A DNA stretch of 64,000 nucleotides from Demequina flava (GCF_000975035.1 NZ_BBRA01000001.1:1590838-1654837), one strand, 5' to 3'. Counted from the first letter of the stretch, positions 33,561-42,252 are shown. A program made the numbers and translations. The notes: a model not told the origin generated them from the sequence alone.

Positions 33561-34931
33561 GTGACAAGTCCTGAGGGCACTGCCAACGGCGATCCTGAAC
33601 CCGATCCCAGCATCGGTTCACCGGATACAGCAGAGGATGCCCCCGAGGACCCCGCGTTCGGCGCGAGGCACGCGACCTGGCCGGAGCTCTTCTTCGATCT
33701 CGTGGTGGTCGCGGGCGCCGGCCTCCTCGCGCACCTGCTCGAGGCCGGGCATGGCTGGCAGAGCATGTGGCTCTTTGCAGTTGCCTTTGGCGCCTTTTGG
33801 ATGATTTGGACGTGCTTCACGGCGTACGGCAACATCCGTGGCGATCAAGCACGGCTTCCGACATTCCTCCTAGGGATGATCGTGCTCTCCGTCATGGTCG
33901 CGTCCGTACCCCAGATTCACGGTGACCACGCCGAGGCCTTCGCGATCGCATACATCGTGGGGCGCGTCGCGGCCGCACGTCCCTGGCATGGTGCAGCGGT
34001 CGTGGTCGACCTTCCGGTCATCCAAGCGGCCACGGGCGTCCTGCCGTGGATTGTGTCGCTGTGGGTCGATGGCGAAGCCAAGTACATCCTGTGGACCGTG
34101 GGGCTCACGATCGACCTCATTCAGCTCCTGCGACGTCCAGCCAACAAGTCCATCGAGGGTGCCCAGCGCCGGCTCGATCGCTACACCGCGCGGATCGAAC
34201 GCCAAGAAGAGCAGTTCGAAGAGCGGCTCGAGGGTTTGGAGCGCGAGCGAGGCGCATGGGTCCGGGAACACCCCCGCGTAGTCACGCGCCGAGAGCAGAT
34301 CGATCGACGAGTTCGAGACCTGCCGTCCTCGATCGTCGCGCTGCGAGCCGATGGCGAGCATTTGTCCGAGCGGTTCGGACTGTTCACGCTCATCCTGCTC
34401 GGCGAGGGGCTCATCCAGGTAGTGACGGCGGCGTCTGAAACGGACTGGGACGCCGCACTCGCCGTGGCATGGCTCGGTGGATTCACGCTGATCGTGGCGC
34501 TATGGACAGTCGCCGTGAACCACGGCAGCGCTGGCGTCGCTCTCCTACCAGAGGGAGCGATCCCAGTGCGTCTGCAGTGGATTGCGCACCTCGTGACGTC
34601 CCTGTGCCTGGTCGCGATGTCGGCGGTTCTGGGCGAAGTGGTCGCTGAACCCACGGCAGGTCTTGATCCCAAGTTTGGCGCGATCCTCGCGGGTGCGCTC
34701 GCGGTTTACCTCCTCGGCGCAGCGGCGACACATGGCATAGTCGCGCGACGCACCGGAGGCCGCTTGGCACGTCGCCGCTCACGCCTGCTCGCCATCGCGG
34801 GACTCGCCGGACCGCTCGTCGTGTGGCTGGGCCATGACGCGCTCGCAGCGTGGGCACTGGTGTGGGTGATGGCGGTGACCGTCCTCGTGTGTGCGATCAC
34901 GAACCAGCGTTGGGTGGCAAGCCAGAAATAG
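33561..34931 (+). CDS. Low-temperature-requirement A (LtrA) family membrane protein
   Basis: 456 residues, multi-pass. The family opening is clear (WPELFFDLVVVAGAGLLAHL), as are FGLFTLILLGEGLIQV and later helices. Function is unknown; the name comes from a Listeria cold-growth phenotype. Between helices 5 and 6 is a hydrophilic stretch of about 75 residues (about 195-270) rich in Arg/Glu with heptad-like RIERQEEQFEERLEGLERE, predicted as a coiled coil; many LtrA proteins have only a short loop there. GTG start at 33561 after GGAGGTGCTGG. An element hairpin follows five bases after the stop. Confidence 0.88.
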   Translation: MTSPEGTANGDPEPDPSIGSPDTAEDAPEDPAFGARHATWPELFFDLVVVAGAGLLAHLLEAGHGWQSMWLFAVAFGAFWMIWTCFTAYGNIRGDQARLPTFLLGMIVLSVMVASVPQIHGDHAEAFAIAYIVGRVAAARPWHGAAVVVDLPVIQAATGVLPWIVSLWVDGEAKYILWTVGLTIDLIQLLRRPANKSIEGAQRRLDRYTARIERQEEQFEERLEGLERERGAWVREHPRVVTRREQIDRRVRDLPSSIVALRADGEHLSERFGLFTLILLGEGLIQVVTAASETDWDAALAVAWLGGFTLIVALWTVAVNHGSAGVALLPEGAIPVRLQWIAHLVTSLCLVAMSAVLGEVVAEPTAGLDPKFGAILAGALAVYLLGAAATHGIVARRTGGRLARRRSRLLAIAGLAGPLVVWLGHDALAAWALVWVMAVTVLVCAITNQRWVASQK

Positions 34932-34935
34932 GAAA

Positions 34936-34968
34936 GGGCCGATGCCAGGGTTACCCCAGCATCGGCCC
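34936..34968. terminator. Palindromic GGGCCGATGC element, bidirectional terminator
   Basis: GGGCCGATGC (34936-34945) pairs with GCATCGGCCC (34959-34968); the loop contains GGGTTACCCC, able to form a short inner stem. It sits between the convergent ltrA and msrA genes. Confidence 0.8.
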
Positions 34969-34981
34969 GTCGCCTTGAGAT

Positions 34982-35635
34982 CTACGCGTCGGCGTAGCTC
35001 ACCTGGCAGAAGCCGTGGTTGCAGTAGCCGCCCGGGTTCTTGTGCAGGTATCCCTGGTGGTAGTCCTCGGCGTAGTAGAAGATTCCGTCGCCTGCGAACT
35101 GCGCGCGCTCGATCTGCGTGGTGATCTTTCCGAAGCCCTTCTCGTCGAGGGCCCCCTGGTACCGGTCGCGGGAGGCCTCGGCTGCGTGGAGCTGGGCATC
35201 CTCGGTCGCGAAGATCGCGCTCCGGTATTGCGTACCGATGTCCCCGCCCTGGCGGTTGAGCGTTGTGGGGTCGTGGTTCTCCCAGAACGCGGCGAGCAGG
35301 GTCTCGACGTCGACCTTGGTGGGGTCGTAGACCACTTGCACGGCCTCGGCGTGACCGGTCTTAGCGGTGCACGTCTCTTCGTACGTGGGGTTCTTGGTCC
35401 AGCCGCCCATGTAGCCGGCAGCGGTCGAGTACACGCCCTCCGTCTGCCAGAACACGCGTTCGGTGCCCCAGAAACAGCCCATTGCGAAGTAGATGACCTC
35501 AAGGCCCTCTGGCCACGGGCCAACCAAGGGCGTGCCGAGAACCGTGTGGCGGTTCGTGACCTCGATTGGCTGCTCGTGGCCTGGAAGGGCCTCGTCTGGC
35601 GCAATCATGTGTTGCTTATCGAATCCGAAGATCAT
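34982..35635 (-). CDS. msrA: Peptide-methionine (S)-S-oxide reductase MsrA
   Basis: 217 residues. The nucleophilic Cys lies in AMGCFWGTERVFW (near residue 53), with GVYSTAAGYMGG, the substrate-binding EETCTAKTGHAEAVQVVYD and a C-terminal Cys (NHGFCQVSYADA) for recycling. It repairs S-methionine sulfoxide in proteins. It is encoded alone, with its start at 35635 and an AT-poor promoter region shared with the divergent transporter gene. Confidence 0.96.
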   Translation of the reverse strand: MIFGFDKQHMIAPDEALPGHEQPIEVTNRHTVLGTPLVGPWPEGLEVIYFAMGCFWGTERVFWQTEGVYSTAAGYMGGWTKNPTYEETCTAKTGHAEAVQVVYDPTKVDVETLLAAFWENHDPTTLNRQGGDIGTQYRSAIFATEDAQLHAAEASRDRYQGALDEKGFGKITTQIERAQFAGDGIFYYAEDYHQGYLHKNPGGYCNHGFCQVSYADA

Positions 35636-35748
35636 GGTGCCTCCTTATGATCAGGCTCAACGCTGGCGCGGGCCCGTCTGTTCCTGCCCCTAGTGTGGCG
35701 CGGTTGCGCGCCTTCGGCGAGCATCATTCCTGTGTGTACCTCCTGCGC

Positions 35749-35765
35749 GTTAGGCTCACCCCATG
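35749..35765 (+). promoter_or_regulatory. Leaderless-type -10 box before the AI-2E-type exporter gene
   Basis: TAGGCT (35751-35756) ends six bases before the ATG at 35763, and no Shine-Dalgarno sequence is present. This fits transcription starting at the start codon. No good -35 is seen. Confidence 0.45.
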
Positions 35766-37214
35766 GCCGAACCCAAGTTGGCACCTGCAGATACGCCACC
35801 GCCGAGTAATTCTCACGCTGACGCAGACGCGCGCGTGCCGTTCACTTTGCGTGTGACGGCGGCGTGGGCGTGGCGCCTCATCATTGTCGGCATCGTGGTC
35901 GGCGGATTCTTCTGGGTCTTCACGGCGCTACCCACTCTCTTCATTCCGCTCATCATCGCGCTCCTGATTGCCGCACCGCTCGAGCGGGTTGTGTACTACC
36001 TCAATCGCATCGGAATTCCGCGTGGATTGGGCGCCTTCTTTACGTTGCTTGGCTTGCTGGGAATCGTCGGCTTCCTGCTTGGCGCGGCGTCGACCTCGAT
36101 CATCGCCGGCTTCGACGACTTGCGCGTGGCTGCCGTCGAGGGCTTCGAGACGTTCATGGATTGGCTCTCGGAGGGCCCCCTCGGGATCAACCAGGAGCAG
36201 ATCGATAACGTCGTGGGCCAGGCGCAAAGCTGGCTGACGGACAACGCCAGCGGTGTTGCCTCGGGCGCACTGGGTGCCGCGGCCACCATCGGCGGCTTGC
36301 TTGCCGGAGCCGTGATCGCGCTGATCTCGATGTTCTTCTTCCTGCGTGACGGTCGCAACCTGTGGCTGTGGTCGGTAAAGGCACTGCCCGATACCGTTGA
36401 GGAGCGCGTGGACACCGCCGGCCTGCACGCATGGAGCACCCTGCGCCGTTACACGCAGACCACAGTCTTTGTGGCGTTCGTCGATGCCGTCGGTATTGGT
36501 CTTGCAGCGTGGATCCTTGGTGTGCCGCTCGCATTCCCGATCGCCATCCTGGTCTTCCTGTTCTCCTTCATCCCGATGTTCGGCGCCACGCTGTCTGGTG
36601 CGATCGCGTCCCTGGTGGCGCTGGTCGACGGCGGTTGGACCACCGCCCTGCTGATGTTGGGCGCGGTGCTGCTTGTTCAGCAGCTCGAGGGCAACGTCCT
36701 GTACCCGTGGCTGTTCGGCAAGGCGCTGTCGCTGCACCCGCTCGTGGTGCTGCTGACGATCACCGCCGGAACCCTGACGCTCGGCCTGGTGGGTGCGATC
36801 ATCGCCGTGCCGATCGTGTCCTTCATCTACGCCTTCACGCGCGGCTTGAGCGCGACGTACAAACCGGATGAAGAGTCCGTGCCGCCCATCACGTCGCAAG
36901 TGCCGGTTTTTGCCGAACGTTCCCGAGACGCCGTGCGGCGCGCTCGCGAGAAGATGACGCGGACCGGTGAGATTCGCGTCCGCCAACACGACACCATGTC
37001 CAACGGCGATGCCCCCGAGCCCTCCGAGGCGACAGCGGCAACCGAGGCCGCTCAGCGCAGCGGTGCCGCTGGCACGAACGAGATCGGGGAACCTCGCCCC
37101 ACGACCGGCACAATCCGGATCCGTGGCAAGCGTCACGACTCGGCCAACCCTGACGCCCCGGACGCAGGCGGGTCCGACAGCGGCAGCAACGACGAGGACC
37201 AGCCGCCGCGCTAG
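35763..37214 (+). CDS. AI-2E/PerM-family transporter
   Basis: A 483-residue membrane protein with the family's eight-helix pattern: two helices after a 30-residue tail, a helix-loop pair, an extracytoplasmic region (about 110-180), and the C-terminal block FPIAILVFLFSFIPMFGATLSG, QLEGNVLYPWLFGKALSLHP and ITAGTLTLGLVGAIIAVPI. The last 115 residues are a polar, disordered tail. Family members export small molecules; the cargo here is unknown. It is followed four bases later by rlmC. Confidence 0.9.
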   Translation: MAEPKLAPADTPPPSNSHADADARVPFTLRVTAAWAWRLIIVGIVVGGFFWVFTALPTLFIPLIIALLIAAPLERVVYYLNRIGIPRGLGAFFTLLGLLGIVGFLLGAASTSIIAGFDDLRVAAVEGFETFMDWLSEGPLGINQEQIDNVVGQAQSWLTDNASGVASGALGAAATIGGLLAGAVIALISMFFFLRDGRNLWLWSVKALPDTVEERVDTAGLHAWSTLRRYTQTTVFVAFVDAVGIGLAAWILGVPLAFPIAILVFLFSFIPMFGATLSGAIASLVALVDGGWTTALLMLGAVLLVQQLEGNVLYPWLFGKALSLHPLVVLLTITAGTLTLGLVGAIIAVPIVSFIYAFTRGLSATYKPDEESVPPITSQVPVFAERSRDAVRRAREKMTRTGEIRVRQHDTMSNGDAPEPSEATAATEAAQRSGAAGTNEIGEPRPTTGTIRIRGKRHDSANPDAPDAGGSDSGSNDEDQPPR

Positions 37215-37218
37215 AGCC

Positions 37219-38364
37219 ATGCAATGCGACTACTGGGATGCGGGCCGGTGCCGGTCATGCTCCCTGATCGAGACCCCGTACGCCACGCAACTGGCTGACA
37301 AGGTCGCGCGGGCCCACGCGGCCCTCGACGACCATGCCCCTGGCGCACGGTGGCACGACCCGTGCGCCAGCGCCGAGTCTGAGTTTCGCAACAAGGCCAA
37401 GATGGTCGTTGCCGGAACGGCCGATGCGCCGACGCTTGGGATCCTTGACGAGGCCGGGGCGGGAATCGATCTTCGCGAGTGCGGCCTCTACCCGCCCGCG
37501 ATTACCGACCTGTTGCCGCTCCTTGCGACGTTCATCACCCGAGTGCGCTGGCAGCCCTACGACGTCCCCACGCGGTCGGGAGAGGTGAAATACGTGCTGG
37601 TCACGGCATCGGCCGACGGAACTGCCATGGTGCGCTTTGTCGCCAGGTCCACCGAGGCGGGAACCCGTGTGCGCAAGCACCTGCCGTGGTTGCTGGAGCG
37701 GGCGCGGAGTATCCAGGTCGTGACGCTGAATGTCCTGCCGGAGCATCGCGCGGTCCTCGAAGGGGAACGCGAGATTGTGCTCACAGACGCGGAATCGCTG
37801 ACGATGCCCATGGGGGATGTCGAACTCCACCTGGGCCCACGCGCCTTCTTTCAGACCAACACGGCGGTGGCGCGCCAGCTGTACGGCCAGGTGACGGCGT
37901 GGATCGACGCTGCGGCACCAGGCTCGCTATGGGACCTGTATTGCGGCGTGGGCGGCTTCGCATTGCATTGCGCGGCGCCGGGCCGGGCGGTCGTGGGAAT
38001 CGAGATCTCTGCGCCGGCGATTGAGGCCGCCGAGCGATCTCGGGATGAGGCGCACGCGCGCGGTGTGGCGGGGATGGGTGACGTGCGATTTGCAGCGGCC
38101 GATGCTGTGGCCTGGGCTAGCGCTCAGGCAAGCGGCGCCGAGGCGATCGTGGTCAATCCACCGCGGCGAGGCTTGGGGGCGGGGCTCTCGGAGTGGCTCA
38201 ATGGGTCGGGGGCGCAGACGATTGTGTACTCCAGTTGTCACCTGCCGACCCTGGCCGCTGACCTTGCACTTATGCCCGATTACAGGGTGACGGATGTGCG
38301 GGTTTTCGACATGTTCCCGCACACCGCGCACATGGAGATTGCGGTGGCTCTTCAGCGGTTGTGA
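37219..38364 (+). CDS. rlmC: 23S rRNA (uracil-5-)-methyltransferase, RlmC type
   Basis: 381 residues. The N-terminus MQCDYWDAGRCRSCS carries the Cys set for a [4Fe-4S] cluster in RlmC/RumB enzymes. The SAM domain shows LYCGVGGFALHCA, VVNPPRRGLG and the catalytic Cys in IVYSSCHLPTLAADL. It methylates a uracil C5 in 23S rRNA (U747 in E. coli). The start at ATG 37219 leaves four bases after the exporter stop. An upstream in-frame extension would overlap that gene and is rejected. Two GGCCGATGC-type 9-mers lie inside (37419, 38097) plus one reversed (37606). Confidence 0.9.
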   Translation: MQCDYWDAGRCRSCSLIETPYATQLADKVARAHAALDDHAPGARWHDPCASAESEFRNKAKMVVAGTADAPTLGILDEAGAGIDLRECGLYPPAITDLLPLLATFITRVRWQPYDVPTRSGEVKYVLVTASADGTAMVRFVARSTEAGTRVRKHLPWLLERARSIQVVTLNVLPEHRAVLEGEREIVLTDAESLTMPMGDVELHLGPRAFFQTNTAVARQLYGQVTAWIDAAAPGSLWDLYCGVGGFALHCAAPGRAVVGIEISAPAIEAAERSRDEAHARGVAGMGDVRFAAADAVAWASAQASGAEAIVVNPPRRGLGAGLSEWLNGSGAQTIVYSSCHLPTLAADLALMPDYRVTDVRVFDMFPHTAHMEIAVALQRL

Positions 38365-38437
38365 CGGGCGGTCATGTGGGCCCTTCGCGCTCAGGTAACG
38401 TATCTGCGTTCACTTCACAGCTCAAGGGTTTTACGAC

Positions 38438-39448
38438 ATGACAGCACGATGGCTTCGCGGGGCCGCAGGCATGAGCCTGGCACTCGTCGTGACGGCGGGG
38501 AGTCTGGCGTTTGCGGACGCGACGGAGACCACCGAGTCGGTGACGTTGGCCGCAGCCACAACTGTCGCGACGGGCCCCGCAGTCGAGGTCTCACGCGAGT
38601 ATGGCGCGAGGCTGCCCATCCGGGTCGTCGAAGCTGGCGTGTCCTCTACGGGAGCCGTTGTGCTCGCCCCGTCGCGGGTGTTCGGGGATGCTGCGTCGAG
38701 AGCCCGCGATGCGCTCGCACCCGCGGACCTATCGGTCGCCGCGACGAGGGCGTTGGTCGCCTCCGCGCCGGCCGCCCAGTCCGCGGCTCCCGTGTCGCTG
38801 CCGGAGCCCCCACCTGAGCCCAACACCGCCGGGCCTTCGGTCGACTGCACCGCCGAGAAGTGCATTGCCCTCACCTTCGATGACGGCCCGGTACCCGAGA
38901 CCGCGGACCTCTTGGACCTCCTTGCGGACAAGGGCGCACGCGCCACCTTCTTTGTGCTCGGCACCCGCGTCGATGACTACCCGGAGATTGTGGAGCGGAT
39001 GGCAGCCGAGGGGCATGCGGTCGGAAATCACACCATGGGCCACCCGCGGCTTCCGTCGCTGGGCAAGAAGCCCGTGAGCTCTGAACTGTCCCGCACAAGC
39101 GACCGCATCGAGGACGTCACCGGCGAGCGTCCCGCCCTGATGCGTCCGCCGTACGGGGCAACTAACGGAACTGTCGCCGCCGTCGCCAAGGACCTGGGGA
39201 TGGCGCAGATTCTGTGGAGCGTGGATCCTCAGGATTGGAAGGATCGGCACGCGGAGGTCATCGCTGATCGCGTCGCGAAGCAGGCCACGAACGGCGCCAT
39301 TGTGCTGTCCCACGACCTGTACGCGTCCACGCGTGACGCATACGAAGAAATCATCGACGAGCTCCTCGCAGACGGGTATGCCCTCGTGACGATCCCCGAA
39401 CTCCTTGGAGACGTGTCACCGGGTAAGACCTACTCGCGCCAGGAGTAA
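38438..39448 (+). CDS. Secreted polysaccharide deacetylase (NodB domain)
   Basis: 336 residues. A Sec-type signal (about 1-28, ending near SLAFADA), a Ser/Ala/Pro-rich linker (about 30-140), then the NodB domain: TFDDGP (first motif, catalytic Asp and metal Asp), NHTMGHPRL (second, two His), MRPPYGATN (third), DPQDWKDR (fourth) and IVLSHDLY (fifth). All catalytic residues are present. It probably removes N-acetyl groups from peptidoglycan or another extracellular glycan. Monocistronic, with a strong terminator after it. Confidence 0.93.
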   Translation: MTARWLRGAAGMSLALVVTAGSLAFADATETTESVTLAAATTVATGPAVEVSREYGARLPIRVVEAGVSSTGAVVLAPSRVFGDAASRARDALAPADLSVAATRALVASAPAAQSAAPVSLPEPPPEPNTAGPSVDCTAEKCIALTFDDGPVPETADLLDLLADKGARATFFVLGTRVDDYPEIVERMAAEGHAVGNHTMGHPRLPSLGKKPVSSELSRTSDRIEDVTGERPALMRPPYGATNGTVAAVAKDLGMAQILWSVDPQDWKDRHAEVIADRVAKQATNGAIVLSHDLYASTRDAYEEIIDELLADGYALVTIPELLGDVSPGKTYSRQE

Positions 39449-39468
39449 GGAGCCGCACCCCTCGACAC

Positions 39469-39509
39469 ACCACGGCCCGCCGGGCAGTGAGTGCCGGGCG
39501 GGCCGTGGT
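39469..39509. terminator. Hairpin between convergent deacetylase and greA genes
   Basis: ACCACGGCCCGCCGGGCA (39469-39486) and TGCCGGGCGGGCCGTGGT (39492-39509) pair with one mismatch in 18 around GTGAG. Bidirectional position; not of the GGGCCGATGC family. Confidence 0.8.
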
Positions 39510-39524
39510 CGGTCGCGAAAGTGG

Positions 39525-40007
39525 TCAGCCGTTGAAGGGCTCCACCTTGATGACCTTGACAGTGATGTCGTTGCCGTTGGGGGCGGTGTAACTCGTAGAG
39601 TCGCCCTCGGTCTTGCCCATTAGGGCCTCTCCCAGAGGCGACTGCGCTGAGAACACGTCGATGTCCGTGCCGCCAGCAACCTCGCGGGAGCCAACGAGGA
39701 AGCGCATTTCGCGGCCAGCGACCTCAGCGGTGACAACGGTGCCCGAGGTGATCGAGCTCGTCTCATTGGCTTCGCCAACGGTCGCGTTTTCCAGGATGTG
39801 GCGCAACTGCTCGATGCGCGCTTCCTGCTTTGCCTGCTCCTCGCGGGCGGCGTGGTAGCCACCGTTTTCCTTGAGGTCGCCTTCCTGGCGGCGCTCATCG
39901 ATCTCCTTGGCGATGGCGGCGCGGCCCTCTCCAACGAGGTGGTCATACTCGGCCTTCAGGCGGTCGAATGCCTCCTGGGTCAGCCAGGTGCCGGTCGTCT
40001 CGGTCAC
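39525..40007 (-). CDS. greA: Transcription elongation factor GreA
   Basis: 160 residues. The N-terminal coiled coil (about 10-75, LTQEAFDRLKAEYDHLVGEG...) carries the acidic tip DERRQEGDLKENGGYHAARE that reaches the polymerase active site to trigger transcript cleavage; the C-terminal FKBP-like domain follows. The start is GTG 40007, preceded by AAAGGAGGATCTC, a strong ribosome site; a longer reading to 40178 has no such site. It stands downstream of the DUF4307 gene on the same strand, an actinobacterial arrangement. Confidence 0.96.
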   Translation of the reverse strand: MTETTGTWLTQEAFDRLKAEYDHLVGEGRAAIAKEIDERRQEGDLKENGGYHAAREEQAKQEARIEQLRHILENATVGEANETSSITSGTVVTAEVAGREMRFLVGSREVAGGTDIDVFSAQSPLGEALMGKTEGDSTSYTAPNGNDITVKVIKVEPFNG

Positions 40008-40073
40008 GAGATCCTCCTTTGTGGACGTGACTGGCCAGGATAACAACAGGTGTCGGTAAACGGAAAGACTGCC

Positions 40074-40092
40074 GGGCCGATGCCGGGGTTTA
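40074..40092. repeat. Single dispersed-repeat copy supplying the DUF4307 stop codon
   Basis: GGGCCGATGCCGGGGTTTA. Its terminal TTA (40090-40092) is the TAA stop of the minus-strand DUF4307 gene. No partner copy is nearby, so it does not form a hairpin. Confidence 0.65.
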
Positions 40093-40494
40093 CTCGACGA
40101 TGGCGCAGTAGTTGACCTCGGCGGTCGTTGCTTCTTCCACCGTGGTGATGGGAAGCGTGATGCGCTGGGTGCGGCCATCGTCGGGGTCGACGGTGTGCGA
40201 CGCGATGCCCACCTCCGCGAAGCTCGTGGTCATGGCGCGCACCACGCATTCGACGGGCTCGTCGGCGTAGACGTGGACGTCAAACGTGATCTCCGCCTCA
40301 GTGGGGGATTGGATGTCGTAACCCACCGTCTTCCAGCGCGCATCCTGGTCCGCCTGGCCGAGCGCGAACCACGCCGTCACCGCGGTCAAGGCCGCAAGCC
40401 CAGCGATCACCCATGCCCAGCCGGCCTTTGAGAGCCGGGGAGTGGCGCCCGAGGTCTCTTCCTCGATGGGCTGCTGGTGCTGTGCATCGCTCAT
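40090..40494 (-). CDS. DUF4307 membrane protein
   Basis: 134 residues. A cytoplasmic tail (about 1-25), one membrane helix (WAWVIAGLAALTAVTAWFAL), and an extracytoplasmic beta-rich domain with YDIQSPTEAEITFDVHVYADEPVECVVRA, the DUF4307 signature region containing a conserved Cys. Function unknown. The start is ATG 40494; TATCCT eight bases before it suggests a leaderless message. It is divergent from a small membrane-protein gene and precedes greA. Confidence 0.85.
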   Translation of the reverse strand: MSDAQHQQPIEEETSGATPRLSKAGWAWVIAGLAALTAVTAWFALGQADQDARWKTVGYDIQSPTEAEITFDVHVYADEPVECVVRAMTTSFAEVGIASHTVDPDDGRTQRITLPITTVEEATTAEVNYCAIVE

Positions 40495-40530
40495 GATGAG
40501 GCAGGATAGTTCACTACGAGGAGGCTCATT

Positions 40531-40803
40531 GTGACCAGTTTTGCCGGAGGACCCGGGTTCGCAGCGTTTGTGGCGACATTCCTGCTGGTAGGTGCCGCGA
40601 TCGTACTTTTCCTGTCGCTGTCCAAGCACCTACGCAAGGTGCGCACCCACCCTCCACACGAGTCCGCTGCGGTGGATGCCGGCGCGGACGGTGCGGTTCA
40701 GGCGATGGAATCTGAAGGCTCGGCCGGATCGATGCTTGAGTCAGACGTTGAAGACCACAAGGGTGATGGCGGCGAAGTGGCACAGGAACCCCGCGATCGT
40801 TAA
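40531..40803 (+). CDS. Small single-pass membrane protein
   Basis: 90 residues: one N-terminal helix (FAAFVATFLLVGAAIVLFLSL), a basic stop-transfer KHLRKVRTH, then an acidic, Gly/Ala/Glu-rich tail. It starts at GTG with GAGGAGG upstream. Small proteins of this shape lie beside greA/DUF4307 in other actinobacteria. Its last 63 bases overlap the 3' end of the convergent haemolysin III gene, so both mRNAs would be complementary there. Function unknown. Confidence 0.7.
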   Translation: MTSFAGGPGFAAFVATFLLVGAAIVLFLSLSKHLRKVRTHPPHESAAVDAGADGAVQAMESEGSAGSMLESDVEDHKGDGGEVAQEPRDR

Positions 40804-41394
40804 CGCGTGAAAGATCTCGTGGAACCCGAAGTACTTGGTTGATCCGCGAGGCCACTTGAAGCCGTAGATCACTGCGCCCACGGTGTAGCACAGGCCGCCG
40901 ATGATAATCAGGGTGACGACCGCGGCTCCACCCGCTTGGTAGAACGGGCCAATGAAGCCCACGGCCACCCATCCCAGAGCCACGTAGAGCGGGACGTAGA
41001 GCCATCTCGGTGCACTCAGCCAGAAGATGCGCAACAGCATGCCGACCAAAGCGCCAGTCCACACCACGATGAGCACGATGGTGCGCGTGGTGCCGTCGAG
41101 CAGCAGCACGGTCAGCGGCGTGTAGGTACCCGCAATGATGAGGAAGATGTTGGCGTGGTCCATGCGCCGCAGAACTGCGGTGGCCTTAGGTGACCAGTTG
41201 CCGCGGTGGTAGACCGCCGAGGTGCCGAAGAGTTGCACTGCGGTGAGCGTGAAGATCGCCGTAGAGATGCGGCCTTCGAGCGTGGGGGCGAACACTACGA
41301 GCACCATGCCGGCGACTAGAGCGAGGGGCGCGGCCCCCAAGTGAAGCCATCCACGCAGCAGCGGCTTAGCCGGGTCGGGGAGGTTCTCTGCCAT
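40741..41394 (-). CDS. Haemolysin III / PAQR-family membrane protein
   Basis: 217 residues, seven helices. The conserved polar set is present: SAVYHRGNW near residue 60, RRMDHANIFLIIAGTYTP near 75-90, and HEIFHALTIAGFLCHFAAI near the C-terminus, matching the Ser-His-Asp-His-His metal site of the CREST superfamily. Its role in bacteria is uncertain despite the name. The start is ATG 41394, lying directly beside an inverted repeat. It is divergent from uppS. Confidence 0.92.
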   Translation of the reverse strand: MAENLPDPAKPLLRGWLHLGAAPLALVAGMVLVVFAPTLEGRISTAIFTLTAVQLFGTSAVYHRGNWSPKATAVLRRMDHANIFLIIAGTYTPLTVLLLDGTTRTIVLIVVWTGALVGMLLRIFWLSAPRWLYVPLYVALGWVAVGFIGPFYQAGGAAVVTLIIIGGLCYTVGAVIYGFKWPRGSTKYFGFHEIFHALTIAGFLCHFAAITLVVFNV

Positions 41395-41395
41395 A

Positions 41396-41415
41396 AACCT
41401 ACGATACCGTAGGTT
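41396..41415. promoter_or_regulatory. Perfect inverted repeat at the haemolysin III/uppS divergent promoter
   Basis: AACCTACG-ATAC-CGTAGGTT, 8-4-8, begins one base before the haemolysin III start codon. On that strand TATCGT within it would be a -10 for a leaderless message, so a bound protein would block transcription. A related TACCGTAG recurs near 41425. Confidence 0.55.
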
Positions 41416-41469
41416 ATCCCGTCGGGGTACCGTAGTCCCAGCCGGATTCGCCGATGGAGAGGACAGCAC

Positions 41470-42234
41470 GTGGGCCTGCGCGATCTGCTGTATCGCAAGT
41501 ATGAACGCGACATTGAGCGGGATCTGCGTAGCGACGGAAACGTCCCACGTCACATTGGCGTCATTCTCGATGGAAACCGCCGCTGGGCAAAGCAGTCGGG
41601 CATATCGGCCGCTGACGGCCACCGTCGCGGAGCTGACAAGATTTCCGACCTCCTTGAATGGTCCTCCGATGCCGGAGTCGAGGTCGTGACGCTGTGGATG
41701 CTCTCCACCGATAACCTCTCACGCCCGCCAGAAGAGCTCGAACCCCTGCTCGACATCATCTGCACCGCGACCGAGCGCCTAGCCGCGGACGGCCGCTGGC
41801 GCATTCAGCACGTGGGGTCGTCGGAACTGCTGCCGCGAGAGACCGCGGACCGCCTGGAGGCGGCGGTGAAGACTTCTGAGGCCAACACCGGTTTGCACGT
41901 GAACGTGGCGGTTGGCTACGGAGGCCGCCACGAGATCGCCGATGCCGTGCGTGCCTACCTGCGCGAAGGCGATGTCGCGGGCAAGTCGCTTGAGGACCTG
42001 GCGTCCACGTTCTCTGTCGAGCACATCGGCGCGCACCTGTACACAAAGGGCCAGCCGGATCCTGACCTGCTCATCCGGACATCGGGCGAGCAGCGGCTAT
42101 CCGGCTTCCTCCTGTGGCAGTCCGCACACACCGAGTTCTACTTCTGCGATGCCTACTGGCCGGACTTCCGTCACGTGGACTTCTTGCGCGCATTGCGTGC
42201 CTACTCCCAGCGCGAGCGCAGACTAGGCCGCTGA
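41470..42234 (+). CDS. uppS: Isoprenyl transferase (cis-prenyltransferase, undecaprenyl pyrophosphate synthase family)
   Basis: 254 residues. Motifs in order: HIGVILDGNRRWAK (catalytic Asp, pyrophosphate site), GHRRGADKISDLLEW, VVTLWMLSTDNLSRP, and RTSGEQRLSGFLLWQSAHTEFYF. It condenses isopentenyl units into the polyprenyl lipid that carries wall precursors. Actinobacteria often hold two such enzymes (short Z-FPP and long), and chain length cannot be told by eye. The start is GTG 41470 with GGAGAGG upstream. Confidence 0.94.
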   Translation: MGLRDLLYRKYERDIERDLRSDGNVPRHIGVILDGNRRWAKQSGISAADGHRRGADKISDLLEWSSDAGVEVVTLWMLSTDNLSRPPEELEPLLDIICTATERLAADGRWRIQHVGSSELLPRETADRLEAAVKTSEANTGLHVNVAVGYGGRHEIADAVRAYLREGDVAGKSLEDLASTFSVEHIGAHLYTKGQPDPDLLIRTSGEQRLSGFLLWQSAHTEFYFCDAYWPDFRHVDFLRALRAYSQRERRLGR

Positions 42235-42252
42235 GGCGAGAGCCCAGCCGCA

